Shown piece by piece: positions 1 through 10,300 of a stretch of DNA of 29,625 nt. Origin of the DNA: BM520 sp964594665 (GTDB lineage: Bacteria; Bacteroidota; Bacteroidia; Bacteroidales; BM520); assembly GCA_964594665.1 (NCBI GenBank), contig CAZQNY010000030.1, positions 1 to 29,625 of the forward strand, read 5' to 3'. The position numbers and the translations under genes are program-made. How positions within the stretch are numbered: the stretch's first letter is position 1; each line of letters opens with the position of its first letter. Under the pieces are notes generated by a model, which saw only the letters and a list, made by a program, of their open reading frames with translations, was not told the origin of the DNA and ran no database searches.

Positions 1-754
1 ACACTTCAATAACCTCTGCATCTACAACAAATTCAGGGGTTGCCAGAACTTTCAGATCACCCTGCAAAACCTCTTTGGAGTCAACATCCTGAACAAAACC
101 CACCAATTCACAGAATTCAATATTCCACGATGGGTCTAAAGAAAAGTTTAATGTAAAAGTAGCCGTACTACCTGAAGAAAAATCCAAAGCAGTACCACTG
201 GCACCAGGAGACATGAGTCGTTCTACAAAATTTAATTCCGTTTGACCCTGCCATGATTCTTCAATATGAGACTCAGTAGCAGCACAATGGAAAACCAAGT
301 TATCACCATCATACTCATCAACTTTAGTAACAGTAACATCAACAGTATAATCATTACCGGCAGAACTTATATCCATGTCAATAGTAAAAGAAGACTGAAT
401 AGCAATACGTTGCTGGTATTTGGGGAGATATTGAGAATACATGCTGGCAGAAGAACTACCACCAACTACCGAAGCAAGGCCATCAAAAACAGCAGTAGGA
501 TAGGACGTTATCCCATAATAGGATAAACGGGTAGATGCTGCAGTATTATTATAACTATCACCTGAATGATACTCAATAACAGCAACATCACAATCATTAG
601 CAATTAAATCATCAGCACCCATTGCAGCACCAGGACAGTAGGGGCACCAAGTGCCTGTTCCTATTTCAACCAACACTTTTTCTCTGTCAACCTGTTGGGC
701 TAAAAGGCCCATCGACAGCACAAACCCAATAATAATTAGTAAACCTTTTTTCAT
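1..754 (-). CDS. Omp28-like secreted thioredoxin-fold protein, partial (3' end beyond window)
   Basis: An open minus-strand frame starts at the ATG at 752-754 and stays open for 251 codons to the window edge, so the C-terminus is missing. Residues 1-20 are a signal peptide (Lys-Lys start, hydrophobic core, LLAQ end). A thioredoxin-fold, Omp28-related domain follows, with active-site motif WCPYC (Cys37, Cys40) and a TSYPTAVFDG segment carrying the expected cis-proline. The protein is a close paralogue of the product of 826-3141: both have PGAAMGA(D/E)DLIAN(D/G)CDVAVIEYH and SMYS(Q/S)YLPKY. Similarity fades near residue 235, where the neighbour has a proline linker into a PKD domain. It is probably exported and, like its neighbour, probably T9SS cargo, but the sorting domain is outside the window. 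The redox activity is inferred from the CxxC motif. A terminator at 772-813 separates it from the upstream gene. Confidence 0.88.
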   Translation of the reverse strand, partial: MKKGLLIIIGFVLSMGLLAQQVDREKVLVEIGTGTWCPYCPGAAMGADDLIANDCDVAVIEYHSGDSYNNTAASTRLSYYGITSYPTAVFDGLASVVGGSSSASMYSQYLPKYQQRIAIQSSFTIDMDISSAGNDYTVDVTVTKVDEYDGDNLVFHCAATESHIEESWQGQTELNFVERLMSPGASGTALDFSSGSTATFTLNFSLDPSWNIEFCELVGFVQDVDSKEVLQGDLKVLATPEFVVDAEVIEV

Positions 755-771
755 TCTTTTGCTTAATTTAT

Positions 772-813
772 AAAAAACAATGGTTCCCGAATTTGTACGA
801 GCACCATTGTTTT
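772..813 (-). terminator. Rho-independent terminator after the 826-3141 gene
   Basis: An 11-bp perfect stem (AAAACAATGGT at 774-784 pairing with 803-813) encloses an 18-nt loop. On the minus strand it is followed by a T-rich run. It lies just past the stop codon of the 826-3141 gene and before the start of the partial gene, so the two tandem thioredoxin-fold genes are probably separate transcripts. Confidence 0.75.
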
Positions 814-825
814 AATGTGAAACAT

Positions 826-3141
826 TTATTTTACAAGAATTTTTTGCATTATGTTATTATGGTCATCTCCTGTGAAGATGAAATAAACTCCTTTTTCAAA
901 ATTTTCAATATCGATAACCTCAGTATGTCTACCCTGAACATTGATAACTTTCGAGTAACGTGTTTTGCCGATAGCGTCTTTGATAATTACATTAACGATC
1001 TGATTGCCTGAGAGTGCAATATTCAGCTGATCAGAAGCCGGATTCGGAAATACCAGGGTCTGCAAGTCATTATTTTCGTTGATACCTGTACACAGGCGTG
1101 CATGAACCTCAAAAGAACCACTGAAGGTACTCTGACCACATTCATTTTCGCCACGTACAGCAATTGTTGCATAACCGTCGAATTCAATATTCCACTCTAC
1201 GGTAGCTGTCAGCCCAGTACCATTGATTGTACCGGCATCAGCAGGTTCAATCGACCAGTCATAGGTTTCAGCATCAGCACCACCGGTAGTTGTATAGTCG
1301 GTGGTTGGATCGTAATTGATACATACATCGTTTGATCCTTCGGGAGTAGCAGGAACAGCAGGTAAAGGCATAACAGAAACCTCTACTTCACCATTCATCA
1401 GCTGTATGCAGTAATCATTATCACCCATAATGGTATAAATACCTTCTTCCATAATTTCTTCAAAAGCAACAGCATTGCCATCTCCAAGTATTGTGATACC
1501 TGTTGCAACATCATCTTTATAAAGCTCATACTTCATCAAATCTTCAGTGCTCACAACAGTAATAGTAGCGCCGTTGGTACCTTCACAGTAAGTACCTTCG
1601 CCTTCAATATCAAAAACCTGTGGCAATGGATGAACAACAACAGGAGCATTGCCGGCCATTGTTGCAGTACATGTTCCGGAGGCATCGCTGGCTTCAACTT
1701 TATATGTAGCACCGGTATTAATTAATCCGAATGAAACCGGATTTCCGTCTCCGGTAACAGTAATACCTGTGGGCGTACCATCAGCAATAAGTTCATAGAT
1801 AACACCATCGGTGGAGCTGTCAAGACCAATCTCAACACCTTCTTCTCCATCACATATTTCGCCACCGTCGGTAACATTAAAGGTTTCCGGGCCAACATTA
1901 ATAGTAATGGTATGCTCAGCAGAGAATTCACTTTCACCACAGTTATTTGATGCCTTTACTTTCAGCGTTACATCACCGGTCGCATCGCCGGTCCAGGAAA
2001 TGTTAACACTTGTTCCCACACCAAAAACAACACCGGCTTCAGCAGGAGTAAGAACCCATTCGTAGGATGAAGCAAACTGGACAGGATCAATGGTGTACAT
2101 ATCCATCATATTGGTGGTACAAACACTTGTGCTTCCGGAAGGCTCTGCAGGTGTTTCGGGAGCAGTAAGAACTTTAATATAGTTTGTCATTGTTTTGGTA
2201 TCCGACGTATTGGGGTTTGTTACGGTCAGTGTAACATCGTAGATACCGGGAGTTTCATAATTAACAACAGGATTCTGCTGTGTTGACGTTGCCGGGTCTC
2301 CTCCGGGGAATTCCCACGCCCATTCCTGAGCATATGCTGAGTTGTCGGTAAAGGTAACCGTGCCCATATCACAGAAGTCGGTCTGATCGGCAGTAAAATC
2401 TGCGACCGGTGGAGGAGGAGGCATATTTTCCAGCATAACTTTTTTCGCCTGCTGAATTTCTTTGTCAATATTATCCTGTACAAAAGCGACTAACTCGAGT
2501 TCTTCGAGGTTCCACGATGGATCAATGTCGAAAGTAACGGTTTGAGTTACAGGAGCAGGGCCGGAGAGTGTGATATCAATACCATCACCGTCGTTTTGCA
2601 TCCAGCGCTCTACCCAGTGAAGCTCGGTTTGATTTTGCCATGCCTCCTGAATACCTGATTCCGTAAGGGCAAAGTGTAAGGTAAGATCATTACTCACAGA
2701 GGCATGTTTCATAACAGTTGCAGTAACGGTATAGGTATTTCCTTCATGCGTGCCGTACCAATCGATAGAAACTGTAGAGGCAATTGCTATACGCAGCTCA
2801 TATTTAGGTAAATAACTTGAGTACATACTTTGTGTCGCACTACCACCACCAACATTTTCAATGCCATCAAAATAGGCATCGGGAATACCGCCCATACCAT
2901 AATAACTTTTACGTGCTAAAGCTGCTGCATTTGTATAAGAATCATCGGTATGATACTCAATAACAGCAACATCACAGCCATTTGCAATTAAGTCTTCAGC
3001 TCCCATAGCTGCTCCGGGACAGAATCCGCACCATGTGGCTGTACCAATTTCAAGTACCACCTCTTCGCGTGCTACCCGTGACTGGCCAAATGCTATTACG
3101 GCCAGAAAAATTGTAGTTAGTGTAAGTAAAGTTTTTCTCAT
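826..3141 (-). CDS. Omp28-like thioredoxin-fold protein with PKD/Ig-like repeats and T9SS sorting domain
   Basis: 771 residues. The signal peptide is about 1-20 (VIAFGQ). A thioredoxin-fold/Omp28-like domain spans about 25-240, with WCGFC (Cys38, Cys41) and GGIPDAYFDG (Pro87, probable cis-proline). A PPPPP linker (241-245) leads to a PKD domain (about 246-325, with WEFPGGDP and the PGIYDVTLTV signature). Four Ig-like modules follow at roughly 328-416, 417-505, 506-594 and 595-683; the middle pair share the pattern TGIT-GDGN-V-F. A type A T9SS sorting domain occupies about 690-771 (VFPNPASDQLNI, then KGVYFI, ending KILVK). The protein should be exported by Sec, pass the outer membrane through T9SS and be surface-anchored or released. 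Thiol-disulfide exchange is inferred from CxxC; the repeats suggest an adhesive or spacer role. Downstream sits a close paralogue of its N-terminal half, pointing to tandem duplication. Confidence 0.9.
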   Translation of the reverse strand: MRKTLLTLTTIFLAVIAFGQSRVAREEVVLEIGTATWCGFCPGAAMGAEDLIANGCDVAVIEYHTDDSYTNAAALARKSYYGMGGIPDAYFDGIENVGGGSATQSMYSSYLPKYELRIAIASTVSIDWYGTHEGNTYTVTATVMKHASVSNDLTLHFALTESGIQEAWQNQTELHWVERWMQNDGDGIDITLSGPAPVTQTVTFDIDPSWNLEELELVAFVQDNIDKEIQQAKKVMLENMPPPPPVADFTADQTDFCDMGTVTFTDNSAYAQEWAWEFPGGDPATSTQQNPVVNYETPGIYDVTLTVTNPNTSDTKTMTNYIKVLTAPETPAEPSGSTSVCTTNMMDMYTIDPVQFASSYEWVLTPAEAGVVFGVGTSVNISWTGDATGDVTLKVKASNNCGESEFSAEHTITINVGPETFNVTDGGEICDGEEGVEIGLDSSTDGVIYELIADGTPTGITVTGDGNPVSFGLINTGATYKVEASDASGTCTATMAGNAPVVVHPLPQVFDIEGEGTYCEGTNGATITVVSTEDLMKYELYKDDVATGITILGDGNAVAFEEIMEEGIYTIMGDNDYCIQLMNGEVEVSVMPLPAVPATPEGSNDVCINYDPTTDYTTTGGADAETYDWSIEPADAGTINGTGLTATVEWNIEFDGYATIAVRGENECGQSTFSGSFEVHARLCTGINENNDLQTLVFPNPASDQLNIALSGNQIVNVIIKDAIGKTRYSKVINVQGRHTEVIDIENFEKGVYFIFTGDDHNNIMQKILVK

Positions 3142-3249
3142 ATTACAAATATTTGTTTTGGTATTATATATACATATGTTAATATTTCACTAAAAGTAAG
3201 CCTAATTATTCAGACAACCAAATAGGAATATATGTCCCCGAAAAGCATA

Positions 3250-3283
3250 AAAAAAGCGCTGCAGAATTCTGCAGCGCTTTTTT
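3250..3283 (-). terminator. Perfect-palindrome terminator after the first A-type C25 peptidase gene
   Basis: A 34-bp perfect palindrome (A-run, GCGCTGCAGAATTCTGCAGC core, T-run) lies between the stop of the 3301-7212 gene and the start of the 826-3141 gene. Folded, it gives a GC-rich stem with U-tracts on both strands. It therefore acts as a terminator for the minus-strand peptidase gene and could work in either direction. Confidence 0.85.
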
Positions 3284-3300
3284 AAACGGTATTAAAACGT

Positions 3301-6300
3301 TTATTTATCGATAATAATCTTTTTCACAGCTTTCATATTATCATTTTGAATCACCATATAATACATGCCATTAGCAACATGTTTCATATCAATAACTTCT
3401 TTTACGAGGTCGTTGCGGTTGCCTTCGGTAAAGAAGATCTGTTCACCGGCAGCGCTGTATACGGTAACCGTATAGGCCGATTCGGGAGCATTAAAGGTAA
3501 GGTTTACAATACCATTTGAGGGGTTGGGCATTACCTTAATGTTCATTGGGTTGTTTTCATCAATACCAACGGTATTATCAATGATAATTTCCAGTGTTTC
3601 GGAATAATCACTTTCACCACAAATATTCTGGCCATTTACCTTGAGCATTACGGTACCTTCAAATTCTTCATTCCATGCGATATAGGCAGTGGAACCGTCT
3701 TTCGTGAGGACTCCTGCTTCTTCAGGTTCGAGAACCCAGTTAAATATTGTAGTGTTACCATCAGTAGTATATTCTGATTCGGTAGTATAAACCAGGTCAA
3801 CATAATCGTCACCGACAGGTTGTGTCGGGATCATAGGATCATCAGAAACCGTAAGAGTCATAACATGATCAAATGTACCACAGGGAGCATTACCGTGAAC
3901 ATTGAGGGTAAGTTCCACAGAACCGTTTTCAATATCCATGGTTCCTGCAGAGTAGGATGGATTTATCAGAGAAGGATCATCAAAGGTACCATCTCCTGAA
4001 GTGGACCAGTTCACAGAAGAATAATCAGAAATCTCAACCCAGTCGAGGAGTGCAGGAGCAGTACCGCAGATACCGCCATCCTCAGCATTCACTACCGGAG
4101 CGTCCATAAAGGTAAGTTCAACATCATCGGTAAGGTGGTTGTCTTCAGCATCCCAGACATCAAGGGTAAGCGTTACCATGCCGGCAGCGTAATCATCGTC
4201 GCTGGGTGTATAGGTTGTATGCAGAGCTGAAGCATCTTCAAAAGTACCTGTTCCGCTGGTTGTCCATTCCAGTCCGGCATAACTTGATGCAGCGCCTTCG
4301 GTGGCATAAACATCATACTCACAGATGGTAGTATTTTCACCGGCACTAACAGAGAGCCCTGCCAGCGGCGGGAAATAAATGAAGTCAACATAAGCATATT
4401 CATCACCCGTTGAAACTTCACCTGTGGCAAAACGCCATTCCAGTGTATGCTGCCCCGGATCTACAAGAGGAGTTACCTTTGTCCAGTCCATAGTACCGGC
4501 AACATTGGTTTTGAAAACACCATCCACATAAAATGCAAGGGTCGATGAGCCTGCAGCATCCATCTTCGTCCAGAAGGTGAGTTTCTGTGGCAGGAAGGCA
4601 TCAATATTTACGTCGAGCATCAAAGAAGTTGATTGCATGGCACCAATAGTTCCGGATTTTGCGGCATAAGATCCACATGCGGCCTCACTGTCAACAACTT
4701 CCCATTCAGCGTCTCCACCGAAATACCAGCCAAATGCAGAGAAATCACCGGTTTCAAAATCCTCATCAGCTTCACTACCGGTTTCAAACGACCACACATT
4801 ACCCTCAACAGAACCATATACATTATAGGAGTCTATTCTCCAGTAATAGGTAGTATTAAAGTCAAGCTGTTCCGGTAAAGTAAAGGTTGGAGAATTTGTT
4901 TCTTCACCATTAACAATATTGGTAGGAGGATTATCGGTACCAACATAAACCTGATAGGTTTCTGCCAGGTTACCCAGGCCGTCGGACCAGTTAAGTGTAG
5001 TGAAAGGTGCTACTTTGGTTTCACCGTCGCCAGGATTCGGATTCTGAGTTGGGAAAGGAGCACCAGCGATCATTACATAATCCTCATAGCGGAATTTATT
5101 TCTTGCAGTAACAGTAACAAGCACAGAATCTCCGGGGTTTGACATGGGGTCAATAACCATTTGCTGGAGTGATCCGTTACCTTCAGCAACACCAATAATT
5201 TCATCATCATAAGTAACACAAATTACCGCGCCGGCTTCAGCAGTAAACTCAAAGTATTCCTGAGCTACGGGAAGGATTTCCTCATAAGTAATTTCTACCT
5301 GAGTAGGCATTTCAGAGTACACTGTTGTAAAGGCACCTGAATGAGCATGGAAGAGGTGGTAGGTTACGGTTTTATTGCTGGTATTGTAGGGCCAGCTGGA
5401 GCTCTCCAAAAAATGTTTTCCGGCAGCAGAGCCAAATGCAGGACGAATAAAATTAGTGGGGAACTCGTCGCCGTAATCAGGCATAAATTCATTCCACATA
5501 TTATCCATCATACCCCAGACATAAGTATCGTTTACAAAAGAATAAGAAACTTCAGAAGCAGCAATAAGCCCTAAGGCTCCATACTGATGGCGATGGAAGG
5601 CTTCTGTAAAACACTCACTACTCCAGTTGTATTTTCCTGTTAAACAGTTTATAGATAAGATATAGGTAAGATCGGTATTATTCAAACCGAGGATGTCAGA
5701 GTTATGGTAAGCAGGTTCACCCCATCCGGTTTCACCACCGTGGTCGCGGTGCATAAGCATAAAAGCACCGGCATTGATAGCGTTGTTAATCATGGAGGCA
5801 TTACCACCAGCCCAGTTGCCGAGTTCAGCAGGTGTGGCAGGAAGATAACCAAGGCCGTTGGGGCCAAAATAGTTCACTACAGTAGAAGTGTTCGTTGCAG
5901 TAGACCAGGTTGTTCCGGGAGAACCACTGTAAACTTCATTGATACGAACAGGTTCTTTGCCAAGTTCATTTTTCCAGAATCCGCCAACAGTTTCAGAACA
6001 AATCTGGAACCAGCGCTCTGTTTGCCAGCCTAAGGCTGTAATTGGGTTATTGTAGAAATCAAAACTCAGCGGTGGATTTTGTTCGTAGTTGATAAACTTG
6101 TTGATCATCAGAGAGAGTTCATCTTCGTCACGGGCGGTTATACGTGCAAATACGATATCCGGAAGATCATCTTCATCAACATCGGCATAAATATTATCCG
6201 AAACGCAGTAGTTATCCCACAGCGGGCTGGTAATATTTACGTTCTGGTCGGAGCCATAATCACCAAGGAGAAGTACCGCGGCTGGTGGTACATACCAGTT

Positions 6301-7212
6301 ATTGTATGCATTGTTAATATAGTTTTCAATGGCTGCAGCGTTATTTCCGCCAACTTCTGAGAGCGGTACAACACCGGTTACAATACCCTGTTTGGTTCTG
6401 AAGTTTTTGATTACACCACCCCAGGCCTGGAACATTGGGTCATCGGGAGTGATAATAATGTATTCCAGGTCGACGTTTGTTTTAGCATCTCTGTTATGAA
6501 TTCTTTTGTTGTAATCGATTTCTTTTAAAGAAGCAGCATTAAGAGCCATATCTTTTACCATAGGATCCCAGTAACGGCTTCTGAGGCGATCTTCACCAAA
6601 CTGGCCGTTACCACCTTCGAATTTTACTTCTACCTCGATATCACGGTATACTTTAAGCTGCTTTGTTACCGGGTTATACTGGAAAGGTGTTACGCCGAGC
6701 ATCACCATATCCACACCACGAACTTTGCGTTCTCCCGAGATTACCACAGGGTTTTCGGGGTAAAATGCATTCTCAGCATATACAGCTTCATTTTTATTAA
6801 ATTCCAGGTCACCAACTTCTGTGTCGAGAGGAATACGTGGTGCCGGTGAAATTTCTATGTTTTCGATCGTTTCAACAGTGGCATTTTTAATGCTTACCGA
6901 TGCTGTTGCTCCCTGAGGGATCATAACATAACGGCTATGTCCGGGAAGATCAGGATAACCTTCGTCATTTGGAAGGAAGGTTCCGGGAAGCTCGATACCT
7001 TTCATGGTTTCACCATTGACATCTCTGTCGGTTAACGAAAATTCATCGATGGAGAAGGTGATCGTAACACCTCCCTTTGATTCTTTTGCAAGCTGGATTC
7101 CGCGATCGTATTTATGATCAGCATAGGTGACTTTTTCCTGTGCCATAAGGCCCATGGAAAAAACTAAACCTAAAACCAGCGGAAGCGCTTTAAGCAGTAG
7201 ATTTTTCTTCAT
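3301..7212 (-). CDS. Gingipain-like C25 cysteine endopeptidase, A-type copy 1, T9SS cargo
   Basis: 1303 residues. Signal peptide about 1-24 (LMAQ). A C25 propeptide spans about 28-213 and ends in an arginine-rich stretch (GEDRLRSRYW), a plausible processing site. The catalytic C25 domain spans about 250-610: the likely catalytic His491 is in MHRDHGGETGW and Cys523 in SINCLTGKYN, which aligns with the gingipain C-[IVL]-[TN] motif. The acidic YADVDEDDLPDIVFAR segment (about 343-357) fits the metal-binding strand of the family. Accessory modules: fn3-like (724-812), FETGDF jelly-roll-like (816-948), two W-T/S-S-G-x-GTF Ig-like modules (955-1040, 1045-1125), and an Ig-like module (1129-1211). A type A T9SS sorting domain covers 1215-1303 (VMPNPSNGIVNL, ending KKIIIDK). 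It probably cleaves extracellular proteins; the P1 preference cannot be read from sequence. It is a close paralogue of the 10987-14868 product. Confidence 0.93.
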   Translation of the reverse strand: MKKNLLLKALPLVLGLVFSMGLMAQEKVTYADHKYDRGIQLAKESKGGVTITFSIDEFSLTDRDVNGETMKGIELPGTFLPNDEGYPDLPGHSRYVMIPQGATASVSIKNATVETIENIEISPAPRIPLDTEVGDLEFNKNEAVYAENAFYPENPVVISGERKVRGVDMVMLGVTPFQYNPVTKQLKVYRDIEVEVKFEGGNGQFGEDRLRSRYWDPMVKDMALNAASLKEIDYNKRIHNRDAKTNVDLEYIIITPDDPMFQAWGGVIKNFRTKQGIVTGVVPLSEVGGNNAAAIENYINNAYNNWYVPPAAVLLLGDYGSDQNVNITSPLWDNYCVSDNIYADVDEDDLPDIVFARITARDEDELSLMINKFINYEQNPPLSFDFYNNPITALGWQTERWFQICSETVGGFWKNELGKEPVRINEVYSGSPGTTWSTATNTSTVVNYFGPNGLGYLPATPAELGNWAGGNASMINNAINAGAFMLMHRDHGGETGWGEPAYHNSDILGLNNTDLTYILSINCLTGKYNWSSECFTEAFHRHQYGALGLIAASEVSYSFVNDTYVWGMMDNMWNEFMPDYGDEFPTNFIRPAFGSAAGKHFLESSSWPYNTSNKTVTYHLFHAHSGAFTTVYSEMPTQVEITYEEILPVAQEYFEFTAEAGAVICVTYDDEIIGVAEGNGSLQQMVIDPMSNPGDSVLVTVTARNKFRYEDYVMIAGAPFPTQNPNPGDGETKVAPFTTLNWSDGLGNLAETYQVYVGTDNPPTNIVNGEETNSPTFTLPEQLDFNTTYYWRIDSYNVYGSVEGNVWSFETGSEADEDFETGDFSAFGWYFGGDAEWEVVDSEAACGSYAAKSGTIGAMQSTSLMLDVNIDAFLPQKLTFWTKMDAAGSSTLAFYVDGVFKTNVAGTMDWTKVTPLVDPGQHTLEWRFATGEVSTGDEYAYVDFIYFPPLAGLSVSAGENTTICEYDVYATEGAASSYAGLEWTTSGTGTFEDASALHTTYTPSDDDYAAGMVTLTLDVWDAEDNHLTDDVELTFMDAPVVNAEDGGICGTAPALLDWVEISDYSSVNWSTSGDGTFDDPSLINPSYSAGTMDIENGSVELTLNVHGNAPCGTFDHVMTLTVSDDPMIPTQPVGDDYVDLVYTTESEYTTDGNTTIFNWVLEPEEAGVLTKDGSTAYIAWNEEFEGTVMLKVNGQNICGESDYSETLEIIIDNTVGIDENNPMNIKVMPNPSNGIVNLTFNAPESAYTVTVYSAAGEQIFFTEGNRNDLVKEVIDMKHVANGMYYMVIQNDNMKAVKKIIIDK

Positions 7213-7240
7213 TTTTTATTGCTTTAGTGTAAGTAAACTC

Positions 7241-7255
7241 TTTACGGGGCGTAAA
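7241..7255. promoter_or_regulatory. Short inverted repeat upstream of A-type C25 copy 1
   Basis: The arms TTTACG and CGTAAA flank a GGG spacer about 30 bp upstream of the ATG at 7212, within the leader or promoter region. It could be an operator or a small RNA hairpin. It is short enough to be chance, and no regulator is identified. Confidence 0.25.
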
Positions 7256-7260
7256 AATAA

Positions 7261-7291
7261 AAAAAAGCGTGGACAAAAACCACGCTTTTTT
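7261..7291 (-). terminator. Rho-independent terminator after the B-type C25 peptidase gene
   Basis: A 12-bp stem (AAAAAAGCGTGG at 7261-7272 with 7280-7291) encloses a 7-nt loop, with a long T-run on the minus strand. It lies about 30 bp past the stop of the 7322-10864 gene and isolates it from the next C25 gene. Confidence 0.85.
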
Positions 7292-7321
7292 AAAAATGAC
7301 ATATGATTGTAATTCAAATAC

Positions 7322-10300
7322 TTACTTGGTGATCACAAGCTTGGCAATCTTTATCTTTCCATTACTAACAATTCGAACCAAATAGATTCCTGCATGTAAA
7401 TCGAGGTTACGGATTTCCCGGTATCCTTTATTATTAGAAGTATAAAAAACAGTATTCCCGGCGGGATCAACAATAGAAATATACTGCTGAATATTGTCTT
7501 TATTATTGATAATAATCACAAAATCACCGTTGCTGGGGTTGGGAATAATTGCCAATGGCGCTTCATTTTCAGGAACAGAGATTCCAACGGTGTTATCAAC
7601 AACAATATCAAGAATATCTGAATCTTCGCCATTACCGCAGAAGTTTTGTGCAGTAACCAGAAGCCGGGCAGTACCTGAAAAGGATTCATTCCAGTTTATG
7701 GTACATTGATTTGCAGAAGCATCCACAACACCGGCATCTTCAGGGCTCAATTGCCAGAGATAGGTTTCAGCATAAGGTGTTTCCTCCACCTGGTAAGAAG
7801 AAGACGTGGTATAATACAGGTCAACCGTAGCGGGTCCCTGAGGGGTCTGTGGTTTGCCGGGGAGTGCATTGACAATCAGCAGCATATCATCACTAACCTG
7901 ATCACTGCCGTCAGAGACTGTCATGGTAAGTGTTACTTCACCATTGGTTACATCCTGTTCACCGGGAGTGTATTCAGGTTTAAGGATAGTGTTATCGGAG
8001 AAGAAACCATCTCCTGCTGTTTCCCATAATACAGATTGATAATTAAATGCTGATCCGTTAAGGACATAGGTGGCACCCTGGCAGATTTCGCCATCGCTGC
8101 CGGCATTACAGCTCATAGTATTGTCGATGGGCAGATAGACCATATCGATCCATGCACAGTCATCACCTGAGCTTCCTGCGCTACCTTTGAGATATCGCCA
8201 TTCAATGGTGTGAGGTCCGGGGCCAACAAAGTACTCAACATAGCTCCAGTCTTTTTCGCCATACCACATTTTTTTAAATACCCCGTCAAGATAAAACTCC
8301 AGTCTGTCGGATTCATTTTCGCAGCTGACCTTTGCCCAGAATCCTACAGAAGCAAAAGTGTTGCTGTTGAGATCCAGCAGCAGTGATGTTGTCTGGTCGT
8401 CACCAATCGCACCTGATTTGGCACTGAAGTCACCATGACGGCTAACCTGATCGTCGACCGTCCACTCCATATCACCATCAAAATACCATGGAAGAGTAGC
8501 GAAGTCACCGGTTTCGAAATCCTCTTCAGGGGCAGGTTTTGTGGTAAATGACCATACCTCACTGCTTACATCACCGTAGCTGTTATGGGCTACCACCTGC
8601 CAGAAATAGGTTGTTTCAAAGTCTAAAGCCTCGTTGAGGACACAAAATGTATCTGCTGTATTTAAGCCATCAAGAATGTTTGACGGCGGGTTGTCAGTAC
8701 CCAGATAGAGCGAATAATTTTCAGGTACACCACCGAAACCATCATCCCATGTAAGGCCTGTGAAGATTGAAATGTCATCCTGACCATCCTGTGGAGTGGC
8801 GTTCACGGGGACACCGGGCTCACCGGCAATGGTAACAGTTCCGAAAAACGGAACCCTGTTTTGCCCTGTAACCACAATGTCAGCTTCTCCAACAGTTGAA
8901 ACAGGGTTCAGATGCACCACAGCAATACCTGAGGGGTTTGCCTGTGCCGAACCGCGTAACTCACCCTCAAAAGATATGGCCACCAGCGAATAAGGCTCTG
9001 TCTGTACCTCAAAGGTCTCTGCAGCCATCGGCATAATGGGCTCATAGGTTGTAGATGATGGTAATGGTTGTGATAAATATACACTCAGCGACGGGTCACC
9101 CATAAGATGATAGATTTCCCAATAATAGGTTGAATTACCCGGGCTGCCCTGCTCTACTGCCATATTTCCGGCATATACCATCTGACCCTGCGTGGTAAAC
9201 CATTCACTATAAGGCTCACCATGATCGTGGAAGGTCTTGTCGTATGCACCTAAATCAGTGCCTTCGTATGTAGGGTTTGCAGAGATAGAACCTACACCAA
9301 CACCCCAGTAGAAATCTTCGTCCCAGTAGGTACTGTTGGAACCACCAATATATCCCAGAGCACCTTTATTCTCAGCGCGCAGTAAGGCTTCACCAAAACA
9401 CTCTGCAACGTTAAATTTATTGGTAAGACAACAGTTTCCAACCATCAGGCAGTACTTATTTTCATTCTGAAGTCCCGGGATATCTGAATTTTTAAAAGAA
9501 GGATCAGACCAGCCGTCCCAGTTGCCGTGAGCAGTATAATTGGCGTAAGAAACACCATCGCTGACATGCTGGATGATATCCGCACTATGGTTTGAGGATT
9601 CAGGATAAAGATAGGTATGGGATGTTAAACCGTGTGCTTCATTAAAATAGTAGGTGGTACCATAATTTATGGCTCCATTACCCCAGGTGGGTGCGTGGCT
9701 GGCATCAGCGCCGGCAATCATAACACATTCGTTGAGGTAGGAAGGATCTGGCATCTGGTATTTTTCATAGGAAACCGTTTTCTGAACCATCGCTTCCACA
9801 TGTGCTGTGCTGGTGGCAGAAAAACGACCGTAATACACCTCGGGAATATCATCACCGGTATATTCGCAATAATAAAGATCAGAAACATGAGCTCCCTGGT
9901 TAAAGGCAGGAACCTGTTCCACATCGCCGACAAACAATACATAGGTTGGTGCCGGATCCCAGGCAGTACCATTTTCATATAACCCCTGAAGATAGGCTTT
10001 AATGCTCGTTGTAGTATTTCCCACATTGGGGTCACTGGTATAGGCCTCCACAACGGTAAATCCTTTCTGACGCTTCCAGTTGATAAATTGCGTCAGGGGA
10101 ATCTGAAACATGGGATCGGAAACAATTACATATTTCACCGGATACTGAGTGATCTCGTCGCGGGTGGCAAAAGCTTCGCTATTGAGGATAAACTTATCCA
10201 TCTCCTTAAATGCCGGTGATGCAGTGCGTGCCTTTTCATTCATGGTAGCAACCATGTCGCTGTTTGAAAAACGTACTTCAACTTCCATGGAGGTGATAAT

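Noticed and set aside
3118..3130. TAGTGTAAGTAAA, shared in part with the leader at 7226-7237
   Set aside because: The first copy lies inside the signal-peptide coding region of the 826-3141 gene, so shared regulation is unlikely.
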